This document shows, piece by piece, positions 7,005 through 13,225 of a stretch of 19,654 nucleotides of DNA. The DNA comes from JBIICS01 sp044238735 (GTDB taxonomy: Bacteria; Bacteroidota; Bacteroidia; UBA4408): contig JBIICS010000043.1 in NCBI GenBank assembly GCA_044238735.1, forward strand, positions 1-19,654, read 5' to 3'. The stretch's first letter is position 1. The number at the start of each line of letters is the position of its first letter. The notes beneath the pieces were generated by a model. It had not been told where the DNA came from. It saw only the letters and a list, made by a program, of their open reading frames with translations, and ran no database searches. The position numbers and the translations under genes are program-made.

Positions 7005-8543
7005 ATGAAAAGTAAACAATATTCAAAACCAGTAAATGTTTTTCATGGGCGTCATACTCCGGAAAAAGGCTGGGTTGTTGGATATGCGGCCTTAATAGAT
7101 TTCTATGATTTACAAGTTCCCATTCCAGATCAACTTACAATTATTGGAGAAAAACATAAAGTGTTTAGTAATGACGAGTGGCGAGTTTTAACGCCAAGAC
7201 ACAAACCAAAAGATTCTTTATTTGATCAACTAACCTTCGCATTAAAATATGAAGGAGTTGATTTGGCTGTATTAAATTCTCTTTTCAAAAAAATAAGTGT
7301 AGTTGAAATTACCAACTTCATTAAAAATGAACCGACAGGTTCCTATAGCCGTAGAATTTGGTTTTTATATGAGTGGCTAACTAATAAAAGGCTCAAAATT
7401 GAGGATGTTCGAACAGGAAACTACGTTGATTTGGTTGATGAATCTATTCAATATACAGGATCAGTTATTTCATCAAAACGGCATCGAGTCAAAAATAACT
7501 TACTAGGGGTTAAAGATTTCTGTCCAACAATTAGAAAAACTGAAAAAACAGAATCATTTCTGAAGCTTAATTTATCTGATAAAATAAAAAAGATTATTAA
7601 GAATATTCATCCAGATATCATGGCAAGAACTGCCGCTTTTTTATTACTTAAGGACTCAAAGGCATCATACGCAATCGAAGGAGAGAGACCTTTGCAAAAT
7701 AGGGCACAACGTTGGGGTCGTGCAATTGGTCAGGCAGGACATAAAAAAATTACCCGGGAAGAATTAATTAGATTGCAACAACTGGTTATCGAGAATTCTC
7801 GTTTTGTAAATATGGGTTTTCGAAAGCAAGGTGGCTTTGTTGGAGAACATGACCGCCAGCATGGCACCCCAATTCCTGATCATATTTCTGCAAAGCATCA
7901 GGATTTAGTTTCACTAATGGGTGGTTTAATTGAAACCGCAGAAAAACTCGAAGGTGATGAAAAAGTTGATGCAGTTTTTGCTGCAGGTATTATTGCATTT
8001 GGATTCGTTTTTATTCACCCATTTGAAGATGGTAACGGTAGGATTCATAGGTATTTAATTCATCACGTACTAGCGAGAAAGAAATATGTGCCAGACGGAA
8101 TTATTTTCCCTGTATCAGCTATACTTTTGGAAAGAATAAATGATTACAGAAAAGTATTGGAGCACTATTCAATACCGCGTCTCAATCTGATTGAATGGAG
8201 AACTACCCAAAAGAATAATGTTGAAGTTTTTAATGACACGATAGATTTATACCGATACTTTGATGCCACCAAGCAGATAGAATTTTTATACGATTGTGTT
8301 CTTCAGACTACTGAAAAGACTATTCCAGCGGAAGTTGAATATTTAAAAAGATACGATGAGTTTAAAAACTATTTGGAAGATTGTTTTGAAATGCCCGATA
8401 GCGTAATTTCCTTACTAGTAAGATTTCTTGAACAAGGAAAAGGAAAACTTTCGCAAAGAGCAAAACAAAAGGAATTTAAAATGATGAAACCCTCTGAAAT
8501 TAAATCAATCGAATCAAGGTATACTGAAATTTTTAGTGATTAA
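7005..8543 (+). CDS. Fic family protein 2 (large type, about 510 residues)
   Basis: 512 residues, a different subfamily from the other two Fic proteins. The core motif HPFEDGNGRIHR (338-349) is intact, and an inhibitory (S/T)xxxE(G/N) motif is seen as SYAIEG (221-226), placing it in class II. The first ~200 residues (KGWVVGYAALIDFYDLQVP..., EWRVLTPRHKP...) form an N-terminal region typical of this large Fic type but of no known activity. They include YxxRIWFLYEWL (114-125), the sort of helix seen in substrate-recognition domains. GGFVGEHDRQHGTPIP (276-291) is the flap region that holds the target peptide beside the active site. The C-terminal ~100 residues are helical, and no winged helix was recognised, unlike Fic 1 and 3. 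It is convergent with the truncated AbiEii gene. Predicted AMP-transferase; target unknown. Confidence 0.9.
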   Translation: MKSKQYSKPVNVFHGRHTPEKGWVVGYAALIDFYDLQVPIPDQLTIIGEKHKVFSNDEWRVLTPRHKPKDSLFDQLTFALKYEGVDLAVLNSLFKKISVVEITNFIKNEPTGSYSRRIWFLYEWLTNKRLKIEDVRTGNYVDLVDESIQYTGSVISSKRHRVKNNLLGVKDFCPTIRKTEKTESFLKLNLSDKIKKIIKNIHPDIMARTAAFLLLKDSKASYAIEGERPLQNRAQRWGRAIGQAGHKKITREELIRLQQLVIENSRFVNMGFRKQGGFVGEHDRQHGTPIPDHISAKHQDLVSLMGGLIETAEKLEGDEKVDAVFAAGIIAFGFVFIHPFEDGNGRIHRYLIHHVLARKKYVPDGIIFPVSAILLERINDYRKVLEHYSIPRLNLIEWRTTQKNNVEVFNDTIDLYRYFDATKQIEFLYDCVLQTTEKTIPAEVEYLKRYDEFKNYLEDCFEMPDSVISLLVRFLEQGKGKLSQRAKQKEFKMMKPSEIKSIESRYTEIFSD

Positions 8544-8569
8544 TGTTGATAAAAGATAGGATGGAACTT

Positions 8570-8884
8570 TTAAAACCAAAAAGCCCCGCTTTTCAACGAG
8601 GCTCTATTTTCGGTATAAACCGGGCAATTTTGGGGATTGTCGTTACCGGTATCAACATAATTAAAATTTTTTCTTAAGTAAGAGTCTATAGAGTCAAAAT
8701 TAATTGAATCGTATTCTTCATCGGTAAATAAATCGATATCAATAGAGTAACGATGTCCTTTTTGTAAACTAATAGCTGTGCCACCAACTAACCTGAATTT
8801 ATTAAACTCATCCGCATGCATTAATTGATTTAGAATATCAAACAGTAAATTGCTCACTGTGTTTAGATGTAATTTTTGAAGCAT
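8570..8884 (-). pseudogene. AbiEii/AbiGii-type nucleotidyltransferase toxin, 3' truncated
   Basis: 104 residues remain where family members have about 200-280. The N-terminal part is well preserved: FRLVGGTAISLQKGH (30-44), followed by SIDIDLF (47-53), which is the GG(S/T)...DxD nucleotidyltransferase motif with Asp49 and Asp51. Similarity ends near residue 80 (LRKNFNYVDTG). The last ~25 residues are read from a repeat unit and have no family character. All downstream family motifs are gone, so the toxin is probably inactive. It starts 2 bases after the stop of the HTH gene, an operon arrangement typical of antitoxin-toxin pairs of the AbiE-like (type IV-related) class. An alternative is a short, still-expressed nucleotide-binding relic. 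Confidence 0.75.
8575..8640. repeat. Diverged repeat copy 5 fused to the end of the AbiEii gene
   Basis: Starts AAAACCAAAAAG, then a hairpin (about AGCCCCG / CGAGGCT, 8580-8604), then GGTATAAACCGG and GCAATTTTGG. The same order of elements is seen in copy 3 at 9451-9513 (AAAACCAAAAAG, hairpin GGCCTGC/GCAAGCC, GGTAAAATCCGG, TCAATTGTGG). Identity by eye is roughly two thirds. Its junction is where the AbiEii reading frame stops resembling its family. It may also serve as a terminator for Fic gene 2. Confidence 0.5.
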
Positions 8885-8886
8885 AA

Positions 8887-9342
8887 TCAGGATATAATTT
8901 TATTTATAACTTCTTTTCCATAAAAGCGAGTAATCTCCTTTTTTTCTTCTTCATTTCCTCGTTCAAAAACTCTTTTGATTACAGCTTCTTTTTGCAATTC
9001 CCAATCAATTTTATCAAAATTTGTATCCCAAAATAACACCCTTCTTAATTTGGAAATGGTAGGGCGCTTTTGGTTTATTTTTTTCTTCTCTTCTTCAATT
9101 TCGTAAAAAGCCTGAATAATCATAAAATAGCCTTCCTCTAAACCTAATGCCTGCTCAATTTTTAAAGCCAAAGGAGTATTCATTTTACGTTTCCCTTTTG
9201 TAATGGAGCCGAGAGTTTGTGGAAATTCCTGAATGCTTAATGCAAAACGACTTTTTTTGATTTTCCTTTTTTTAAGTTCTCGTTCAAGTATAAAACCAGG
9301 GTGTAAACCTTTTATTTTATTGATATTTATAAAATTTTGCAT
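8887..9342 (-). CDS. HTH antitoxin-like protein partnered with AbiEii
   Basis: 151 residues from the ATG at 9342; a TTG two codons upstream is in frame, but the ATG is the likelier start. Residues ~14-70 (LHPGFILERELKKRKI...) are a HigA-like helix-turn-helix of the plasmid-maintenance antidote type. Residues ~98-147 (LRRVLFWDTNFDKIDWELQ..., VFERGNEEEKKEI...YGKE) match the small DUF6922-like domain that normally precedes AbiEii toxin genes. The fusion of both makes this the cognate antitoxin and repressor of the toxin gene 2 bases downstream. The operator repeats at its start support self-repression. With the toxin truncated, the pair is probably a relic whose regulator still stands. Confidence 0.85.
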   Translation of the reverse strand: MQNFININKIKGLHPGFILERELKKRKIKKSRFALSIQEFPQTLGSITKGKRKMNTPLALKIEQALGLEEGYFMIIQAFYEIEEEKKKINQKRPTISKLRRVLFWDTNFDKIDWELQKEAVIKRVFERGNEEEKKEITRFYGKEVINKIIS

Positions 9343-9380
9343 AAACAAATATAAACAAATTTGTTTACATATTATTGTTT
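9342..9380. promoter_or_regulatory. Operator and promoter of the HTH-AbiEii operon
   Basis: Perfect 16-bp palindrome TAAACAAATTTGTTTA at 9352-9367. The half-site TAAACAAA is repeated at 9342-9349, overlapping the start codon, and TTGTTTA occurs again at 9374-9380, giving four half-sites. The minus strand carries a perfect -7 box TATATTTG at 9346-9353 inside this array, so the transcript would be nearly leaderless and repressor binding would block it. Confidence 0.65.
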
Positions 9381-9449
9381 AAAATATTTAAATAATAATA
9401 AAGAATATTTAGTTCAAACTAAAAATTATTTAAAAGTTAAAGTTATTTT

Positions 9450-9670
9450 GAAAACCAAAAAGGCCTGCAAAAAGCAAGCCTTCAATTATGGTAAAATCCG
9501 GTCAATTGTGGTAATTTTGTGGACTCCACCGACATTTTTCCGAACTCTTTTCTTGAAGATCTCAATAAAATCAGTGAGTTAAAGCAATATTTAAGCCTGT
9601 AGTATTTTCTTTAAGAGGCGTATTTTCTCATGTATAAAAACTATACATGATAAACTTATCAGGTATAAAA
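9450..9670. repeat. Fic-flanking repeat copy 3 (before Fic gene 3)
   Basis: Contains a hairpin (arms AAGGCCTGC and GCAAGCCTT, 9459-9481; one mismatch), GTGGACTCCACC and TTTTTCCGAACTC, then the 5' module nearly identical to copy 1 (5161-5293) with about ten differences over 130 bases. It lacks the GTTCGAATCCC part found in copies 1, 2 and 4. The reading frame VDSTDIFPNSFLEDLN...QYLSL followed by a stop spans about 9522-9602. Confidence 0.75.
9627..9667. promoter_or_regulatory. Overlapping palindromes, distal operator of Fic gene 3
   Basis: Two inverted repeats share one arm. The first is CTCATGTATA / TATACATGAT (5-base spacer, 9627-9651; nine of ten match). The second has arms TATACATGATAA (9642-9653) and TTATCAGGTATA (9656-9667), matching at 11 of 12 positions with a 2-base spacer. 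In copy 1 at Fic 1 the first is perfect but the second has decayed. Confidence 0.6.
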
Positions 9671-9682
9671 TATTTAATTATC

Positions 9683-9708
9683 TTTACATGATAAGACCAT
9701 CAGGTAAA
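9683..9708. promoter_or_regulatory. Proximal operator of Fic gene 3
   Basis: Arms TTTACATGAT (9683-9692) and ATCAGGTAAA (9699-9708), matching at 9 of 10 positions. The half-site is the same as in the distal operator, and its start is 41 bases from the distal one, close to four helical turns. A further half-site TTTACATGAC (9714-9723) overlaps the start codon. A weak -7 box TATCTTTA (9679-9686) overlaps the left arm. Confidence 0.6.
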
Positions 9709-9718
9709 AACGCTTTAC

Positions 9719-10825
9719 ATGACAAAAAGTAAAAAAAATATAGTTCCGGATAGTGAAATTGCATTTAATAATCTGCCTTTTTTGCCTCCTAATAAAGATA
9801 AAATTGAAACTGTAAAAGTTTTAAGGCAACTAGTAAAATCTTCAGTTGCATTGGCAGAATTAAAAGGAATAGTTCACATTTTACCAAATCCGGAAATTTT
9901 GCTTAATGCAGTTATTTTGAAAGAAGCTAGAGCTAGTTCGGAAATAGAAAATGTAATAACAACACAAGACAAATTATACCAAGCCCTTTCTGCTAAAGGT
10001 ATTCAAATAGATACAGCCACAAAGGAGGTTTTGCGATACCGCGAGGCAATGCTTTACGGAGTGAACTTTATAAAGAAGAAGTCATTTCTAACAACAAATG
10101 CAATTATTGAAATTCAAAAAATACTTGAAGAAAATAATGCAGGATTAAGAAAATTGCCAGGTACTGCTCTTCGAAATGTATCTACAGGAAAAGTGATTTA
10201 TACGCCTCCTGACAATATTGATGCTATAAATAGACTATTGAGAAACTACGAGCAATACATAAATGAGGGAGATGATGTCCCACACTTAATAAAAATGGCT
10301 ATTCAACATTATCAATTTGAAAGCATCCATCCTTTTTATGATGGCAATGGGCGTACTGGAAGGATAATAAATATTTTGTGCTTAATTATGGGTGGACTGC
10401 TTGAAAACCCTGTGTTATTTTTAAGCGGTTATATCATAGATAACAAATCTGATTATTATAAATTGTTACAAGAAGTTAGAACAAAACAAAATTGGGAAAC
10501 TTGGATTTTATTTATTTTGAAAGGAATAGAATCTACCGCAAATGAAACAATTTTTCAGGTTAACAGAATAAACAAATTGTTTGATCAAACAAAAGGAGCG
10601 GTGCAAAAAATGATTCCTAAAATTTATAGTAAAGAATTGATTGAAATTTTGTTTGAGCAACCTTATTGTAAAAGCGAATATTTAGAAAATCGATTAGGTA
10701 TTTCGCGAATTACAGCATCAAAATATCTTAAAGAGCTGGAAAAAACTGAAGTTTTAAAATCCAAAAAGGTTTGGAAAGAAACACTTTATATAAATACGGA
10801 ATTATTTAACCTCCTGAAAAAATAA
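9719..10825 (+). CDS. Fic family protein 3 (Fic_N, Fic, winged-helix C-terminus)
   Basis: 368 residues, same architecture as Fic protein 1. The Fic_N domain covers ~15-100 (FNNLPFLPP, then NAVILKEARASSEIENVITTQ). The inhibitory motif SSEIEN (73-78) fits (S/T)xxxE(G/N) with Glu77, so it is class II. The core HPFYDGNGRTGR (204-215) keeps His204, Asp208, Asn210 and both arginines, consistent with AMP transfer from ATP. The C-terminal ~60 residues (YLENRLGISRITASKYLKELEK...) form a winged helix whose recognition-helix residues differ from those of Fic 1, in line with the different operator half-sites of the two genes. TPP at 162-164 and the following residues make the flap. Palindromes reach up to its start codon, so tight self-control is likely. 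Target protein unknown. Confidence 0.92.
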   Translation: MTKSKKNIVPDSEIAFNNLPFLPPNKDKIETVKVLRQLVKSSVALAELKGIVHILPNPEILLNAVILKEARASSEIENVITTQDKLYQALSAKGIQIDTATKEVLRYREAMLYGVNFIKKKSFLTTNAIIEIQKILEENNAGLRKLPGTALRNVSTGKVIYTPPDNIDAINRLLRNYEQYINEGDDVPHLIKMAIQHYQFESIHPFYDGNGRTGRIINILCLIMGGLLENPVLFLSGYIIDNKSDYYKLLQEVRTKQNWETWILFILKGIESTANETIFQVNRINKLFDQTKGAVQKMIPKIYSKELIEILFEQPYCKSEYLENRLGISRITASKYLKELEKTEVLKSKKVWKETLYINTELFNLLKK

Positions 10826-10829
10826 ACTC

Positions 10830-11085
10830 AAAAGTTCGAATCCCTCAGAGATACTAGGGTAAAAACCTTGATTTTCAAAAAAAGTTCGAACTCTAATTTA
10901 TAAAAACAGAATCTTTCGAAACGCCAGTATTTACAATTGTTTCAGAGGAAATGAAAAAAGGGACAAAACAAAAAAATTGGTTTGTCCCTTTGGGTGGGCA
11001 CTACTGACGAAATATCGAAACAATTGCTTGAAGATATTGAGGTTTTAGCCAATTTAGAGCCTTACCTAAACTTAAGACATTGATA
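10830..11085. repeat. Fic-flanking repeat copy 4 (after Fic gene 3)
   Basis: Starts five bases after the Fic stop with AAAGTTCGAATCCCTCAGAGATAC, followed by AAAAAAGTTCGAACTC, the same two boxes as copies 1 and 2. A hairpin (GGGACAAA / TTTGTCCC, about 10959-10988) and GTGGGCACTACTG come next. The reading frame VGTTDEISKQLLEDIE...PYLNLRH followed by a stop aligns with the LEDLN frame of copies 1 and 3 at the protein level, while the DNA has diverged. An outer inverted repeat CAATTGTTTC / GAAACAATTG (10934-10943, 11017-11026) encloses the hairpin. The hairpin may end the Fic transcript. Confidence 0.65.
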
Positions 11086-11089
11086 GTTT

Positions 11090-11398
11090 TTAGCTTAAAT
11101 ACCAAAAATTTAGACAGAAATCAGAAAAACATAAAGCTCTTAGGTCATTTTCTACGATTGTTTTTTTACGTCTTTCTATGGTTTGATCTAAATATATTAG
11201 TCCTAATCTATTAAATTCGCACTTACCATCTTCACCAACTCTCAAAATCTTAATTTCATCAACAACATCTTGAAGTAATTTATTTTCAGAAAGCATTTTA
11301 AACCTCAAGTCCTCATTTACTTTTTGAACGCCTAAAACACTCATTTTTTTACCTTCATATTGAAGGCAATTGTTTTCTATCTCCTTTAAATTTACCAT
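11090..11398 (-). CDS. Hypothetical soluble protein, 102 residues
   Basis: Not recognised. A clean ATG start at 11398 and a charged, soluble, mixed helix/strand composition (LKEIENNCLQYEGKKMSVLGVQKVN..., IERRKKTIVENDLRAL) make it a plausible gene. No signal peptide or membrane segment is visible. The C-terminus ends CLNFWYLS right at the boundary of repeat copy 4, so it may be a shortened version of a longer protein. It stands alone between a Fic cassette and the membrane-protein gene on the same strand, 151 bases from it. No function can be assigned. Confidence 0.5.
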   Translation of the reverse strand: MVNLKEIENNCLQYEGKKMSVLGVQKVNEDLRFKMLSENKLLQDVVDEIKILRVGEDGKCEFNRLGLIYLDQTIERRKKTIVENDLRALCFSDFCLNFWYLS

Positions 11399-11549
11399 AA
11401 TACAAAATTATTTAATGTAAATGAGAAATTCGTTTATTATACTAAATATATTTTACAGACCACTTTTACTAACTCAATTTCCATTAAGTTATAATTATTA
11501 CAACGATAGAGTGATTTCATGTTTATTTGATGTTGTTTTGAACTAAAGT

Positions 11550-12590
11550 TCAGAAAACACTTAAATCAACAGCAGACTTATAAATATCACTAAATTTTAT
11601 TTGCTTTAACGCCTGAAAGGCTGTTTCATATTTTTCTTCAATGAAATAATTCTTGTTTTTTACATATTTAGAAACTCCTTTACCATTATTATAACATATT
11701 ACTTTTGCTATTTCTGGAAAATCAGAGGATTGTATTATTATAGTAGAATCCGTTTTTAATAACTTTTTGTTTGTCAAGATGATTTTCACATCATTTCTTG
11801 ATCTTAAATATTCATAAGTAATATTGTAGTTTGATTTAACATAGAAATTAATTACAATTTTTCCATCTAGTTTTATTAATACTTCCTCTTTAACCGGCAA
11901 ACGGAGATGATATTTATCATAATAATTATCAATTCCTTTTTCTTCATCAAGTAACTTCGAAAAAGTATTATGATTATATTCATCAATTAAAGGTTCGTTT
12001 CCAGTAGTTTTAATATAATTTAAACTATCTCTTTTATGAAATAAACATTGAGATTCATTAAGAAACTTGTTGTAGTTATAATAATATCTTCTATAATATG
12101 TTTTCTTTTTCCCTTCATAAATTTCTCTTAACACTTTGTTCTCTATCTTCTGATAGAGTATATTGTTCTCATAATATTCAAGTTTAAAATAAGAATCATT
12201 GTATTCTGAATTTGTTGTATCAAGACCGGTTTCTATTGAATAATTATAACCTATCTCATTTTCACGATGTTTTAGTGTTTTTATAAAACTATATCGCTGA
12301 TCATTTTTTGTAAAATCATACTTTAAAATATAATCATATTTTATGTTGGAAAATATTAATGCAAGCAATGAAAGCGCAAAAAACGACATCATGTACAAAA
12401 TAATATAATTGTCCATTTTTTTATGCAATACAAGAGGTAGAAAAATAATTAATAACCCCCCCCATAAAATCGCATTTTCCACAAAATCAGGGAACCAAGT
12501 ATATGTATATAGTAAATAAATTAAAACACTTACTAATGCTAATAAACAGATTAAGAATACCAAAAAGTATTTATTCAAATTATTTTTCAT
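11550..12590 (-). CDS. Hypothetical membrane protein with large extracytoplasmic-type domain
   Basis: 346 residues, not recognised. Three hydrophobic segments at the N-terminus (about 8-29, 37-55 and 61-81) are followed by a ~260-residue hydrophilic domain very rich in Tyr, Asn, Lys and Asp (YYNKFLNESQCLFHK, GIDNYYDKYHLRLP). Three membrane passes would place the large domain opposite the N-terminus. Codon use is extremely AT-rich, even compared with the neighbouring Fic genes, which suggests transfer or weak selection. The coding strand contains a run of eight G at codons 43-45 (bases 12456-12463), a possible slippage site. No neighbours point to a role. Confidence 0.65.
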   Translation of the reverse strand: MKNNLNKYFLVFLICLLALVSVLIYLLYTYTWFPDFVENAILWGGLLIIFLPLVLHKKMDNYIILYMMSFFALSLLALIFSNIKYDYILKYDFTKNDQRYSFIKTLKHRENEIGYNYSIETGLDTTNSEYNDSYFKLEYYENNILYQKIENKVLREIYEGKKKTYYRRYYYNYNKFLNESQCLFHKRDSLNYIKTTGNEPLIDEYNHNTFSKLLDEEKGIDNYYDKYHLRLPVKEEVLIKLDGKIVINFYVKSNYNITYEYLRSRNDVKIILTNKKLLKTDSTIIIQSSDFPEIAKVICYNNGKGVSKYVKNKNYFIEEKYETAFQALKQIKFSDIYKSAVDLSVF

Positions 12591-12726
12591 CGTTTTAACT
12601 AGATTTTAACTAGTATAATATGAATTTAATACTATTAACGTTTAAAATTTATAAGAAGTATAAATAAAATATTATAATGATGAAATCTAAAAAAGATATA
12701 TTAAGATTTTCTAACCCCATGAAAGC

Positions 12727-12775
12727 AAAAAAGTGCAGAAAAGACCATGATAAGCCATTTTTCTACACTTTTTCC
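12727..12775 (-). terminator. Terminator of tmRNA
   Basis: Long hairpin: on the minus strand AAAAAGTGTAGAAAA pairs with TTTTCTGCACTTTTTT (one G-U pair) around a ~14-base loop, and the stem runs into a U-rich tail. It begins about eight bases after the mature 3' end of tmRNA. Confidence 0.8.
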
Positions 12776-12782
12776 ATTTTTG

Positions 12783-13145
12783 TGGAGTCGGAGGGATTCG
12801 AACCCTCGTCCAAACAACGATGCAATAAGCTTTCTACATACTTAGAATCTTTTTAATTTTCGGAACTAATCAGGCAAAGAATCACACCAAATTAGAACTT
12901 AGCTTCTTAAATTTCACCTTTAACCGAAGCTTTTAAAGGCTAGCTCCATCTTGCTGATGCCTTGGCAGAGTGCTACAGAGCAATGCCCCCTGCTAGACAA
13001 AGGCTTCTAATACCTAGTATTAGGCAGCCATGGCGTAGTTATACTCGCCAATTACAAATTTTTGAGAATTAGGATTATCGTGCCATATTCACAACACACG
13101 GCATGCTTACATACCCACCAATTGCTGTCAAAACCTGTCGACCCC
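12783..13145 (-). ncRNA. ssrA: tmRNA (transfer-messenger RNA)
   Basis: Rescues stalled ribosomes, acting with SmpB. The 5' end GGGGTCGACAGGTTTTGACAG and 3' end GGACGAGGGTTCGAATCCCTC then CGACTCCA are the tRNA-like half: GGGGTCG pairs with CGACTCC over seven base pairs (one G-U), and the T loop GTTCGAATCC is intact. The discriminator is A at 12783. The final CCA is not encoded (genome reads CA then A), so it must be added by the CCA enzyme. The tag frame, GGC GAG TAT AAC TAC GCC ATG GCT GCC TAA at 13049-13020, gives GEYNYAMAA, a degradation tag ending in AMAA. Length 363 nt is normal. Ends are inferred from base pairing. A -7 box lies about 40 bases upstream. Being next to a Fic/TA block fits ssrA as a common integration site, but no att repeat was found. 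Confidence 0.95.
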
Positions 13146-13184
13146 ATAAGAAAAGAACGTACGAATGTTACTTCAAATATCGTA

Positions 13185-13192
13185 CAAAGGTA
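13185..13192 (-). promoter_or_regulatory. -7 promoter element of tmRNA
   Basis: The minus strand reads TACCTTTG, a perfect TAnnTTTG box about 40 bases before the mature 5' end of tmRNA, so the primary transcript would carry a short leader removed by processing. No clear -33 TTG was seen. Confidence 0.55.
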
Positions 13193-13200
13193 CAAAACTT

Positions 13201-13208
13201 TATATTTG
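13201..13208 (+). promoter_or_regulatory. -7 promoter element of the dehydrogenase gene
   Basis: TATATTTG, perfect TAnnTTTG, 18 bases before the ATG at 13226. It sits only eight bases from the opposing tmRNA -7 box, so the two promoters diverge and overlap in the region where polymerase would bind. Confidence 0.55.
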
Positions 13209-13225
13209 TGTATATTTTAAAAGAC

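Noticed and set aside
9361..9582. 73-residue open frame between the HTH gene and Fic gene 3
   Set aside because: It crosses the HTH operator and repeat copy 3 in a frame different from the conserved tail; composition is low-complexity.
4984..11085. Integron cassette array with attC sites
   Set aside because: The modules lack the GTTRRRY/RYYYAAC core pairs, genes are on both strands, and there is no integrase in view.
12781..12815. A tRNA gene on the minus strand (T arm and acceptor stem)
   Set aside because: The matching 5' acceptor lies 350 bases away and a tag frame is present, so it is tmRNA.
13103..13225. Extended N-terminus of the dehydrogenase
   Set aside because: The segment is inside tmRNA and its promoter, and the residues do not resemble the family; the ATG at 13226 matches homologous starts.
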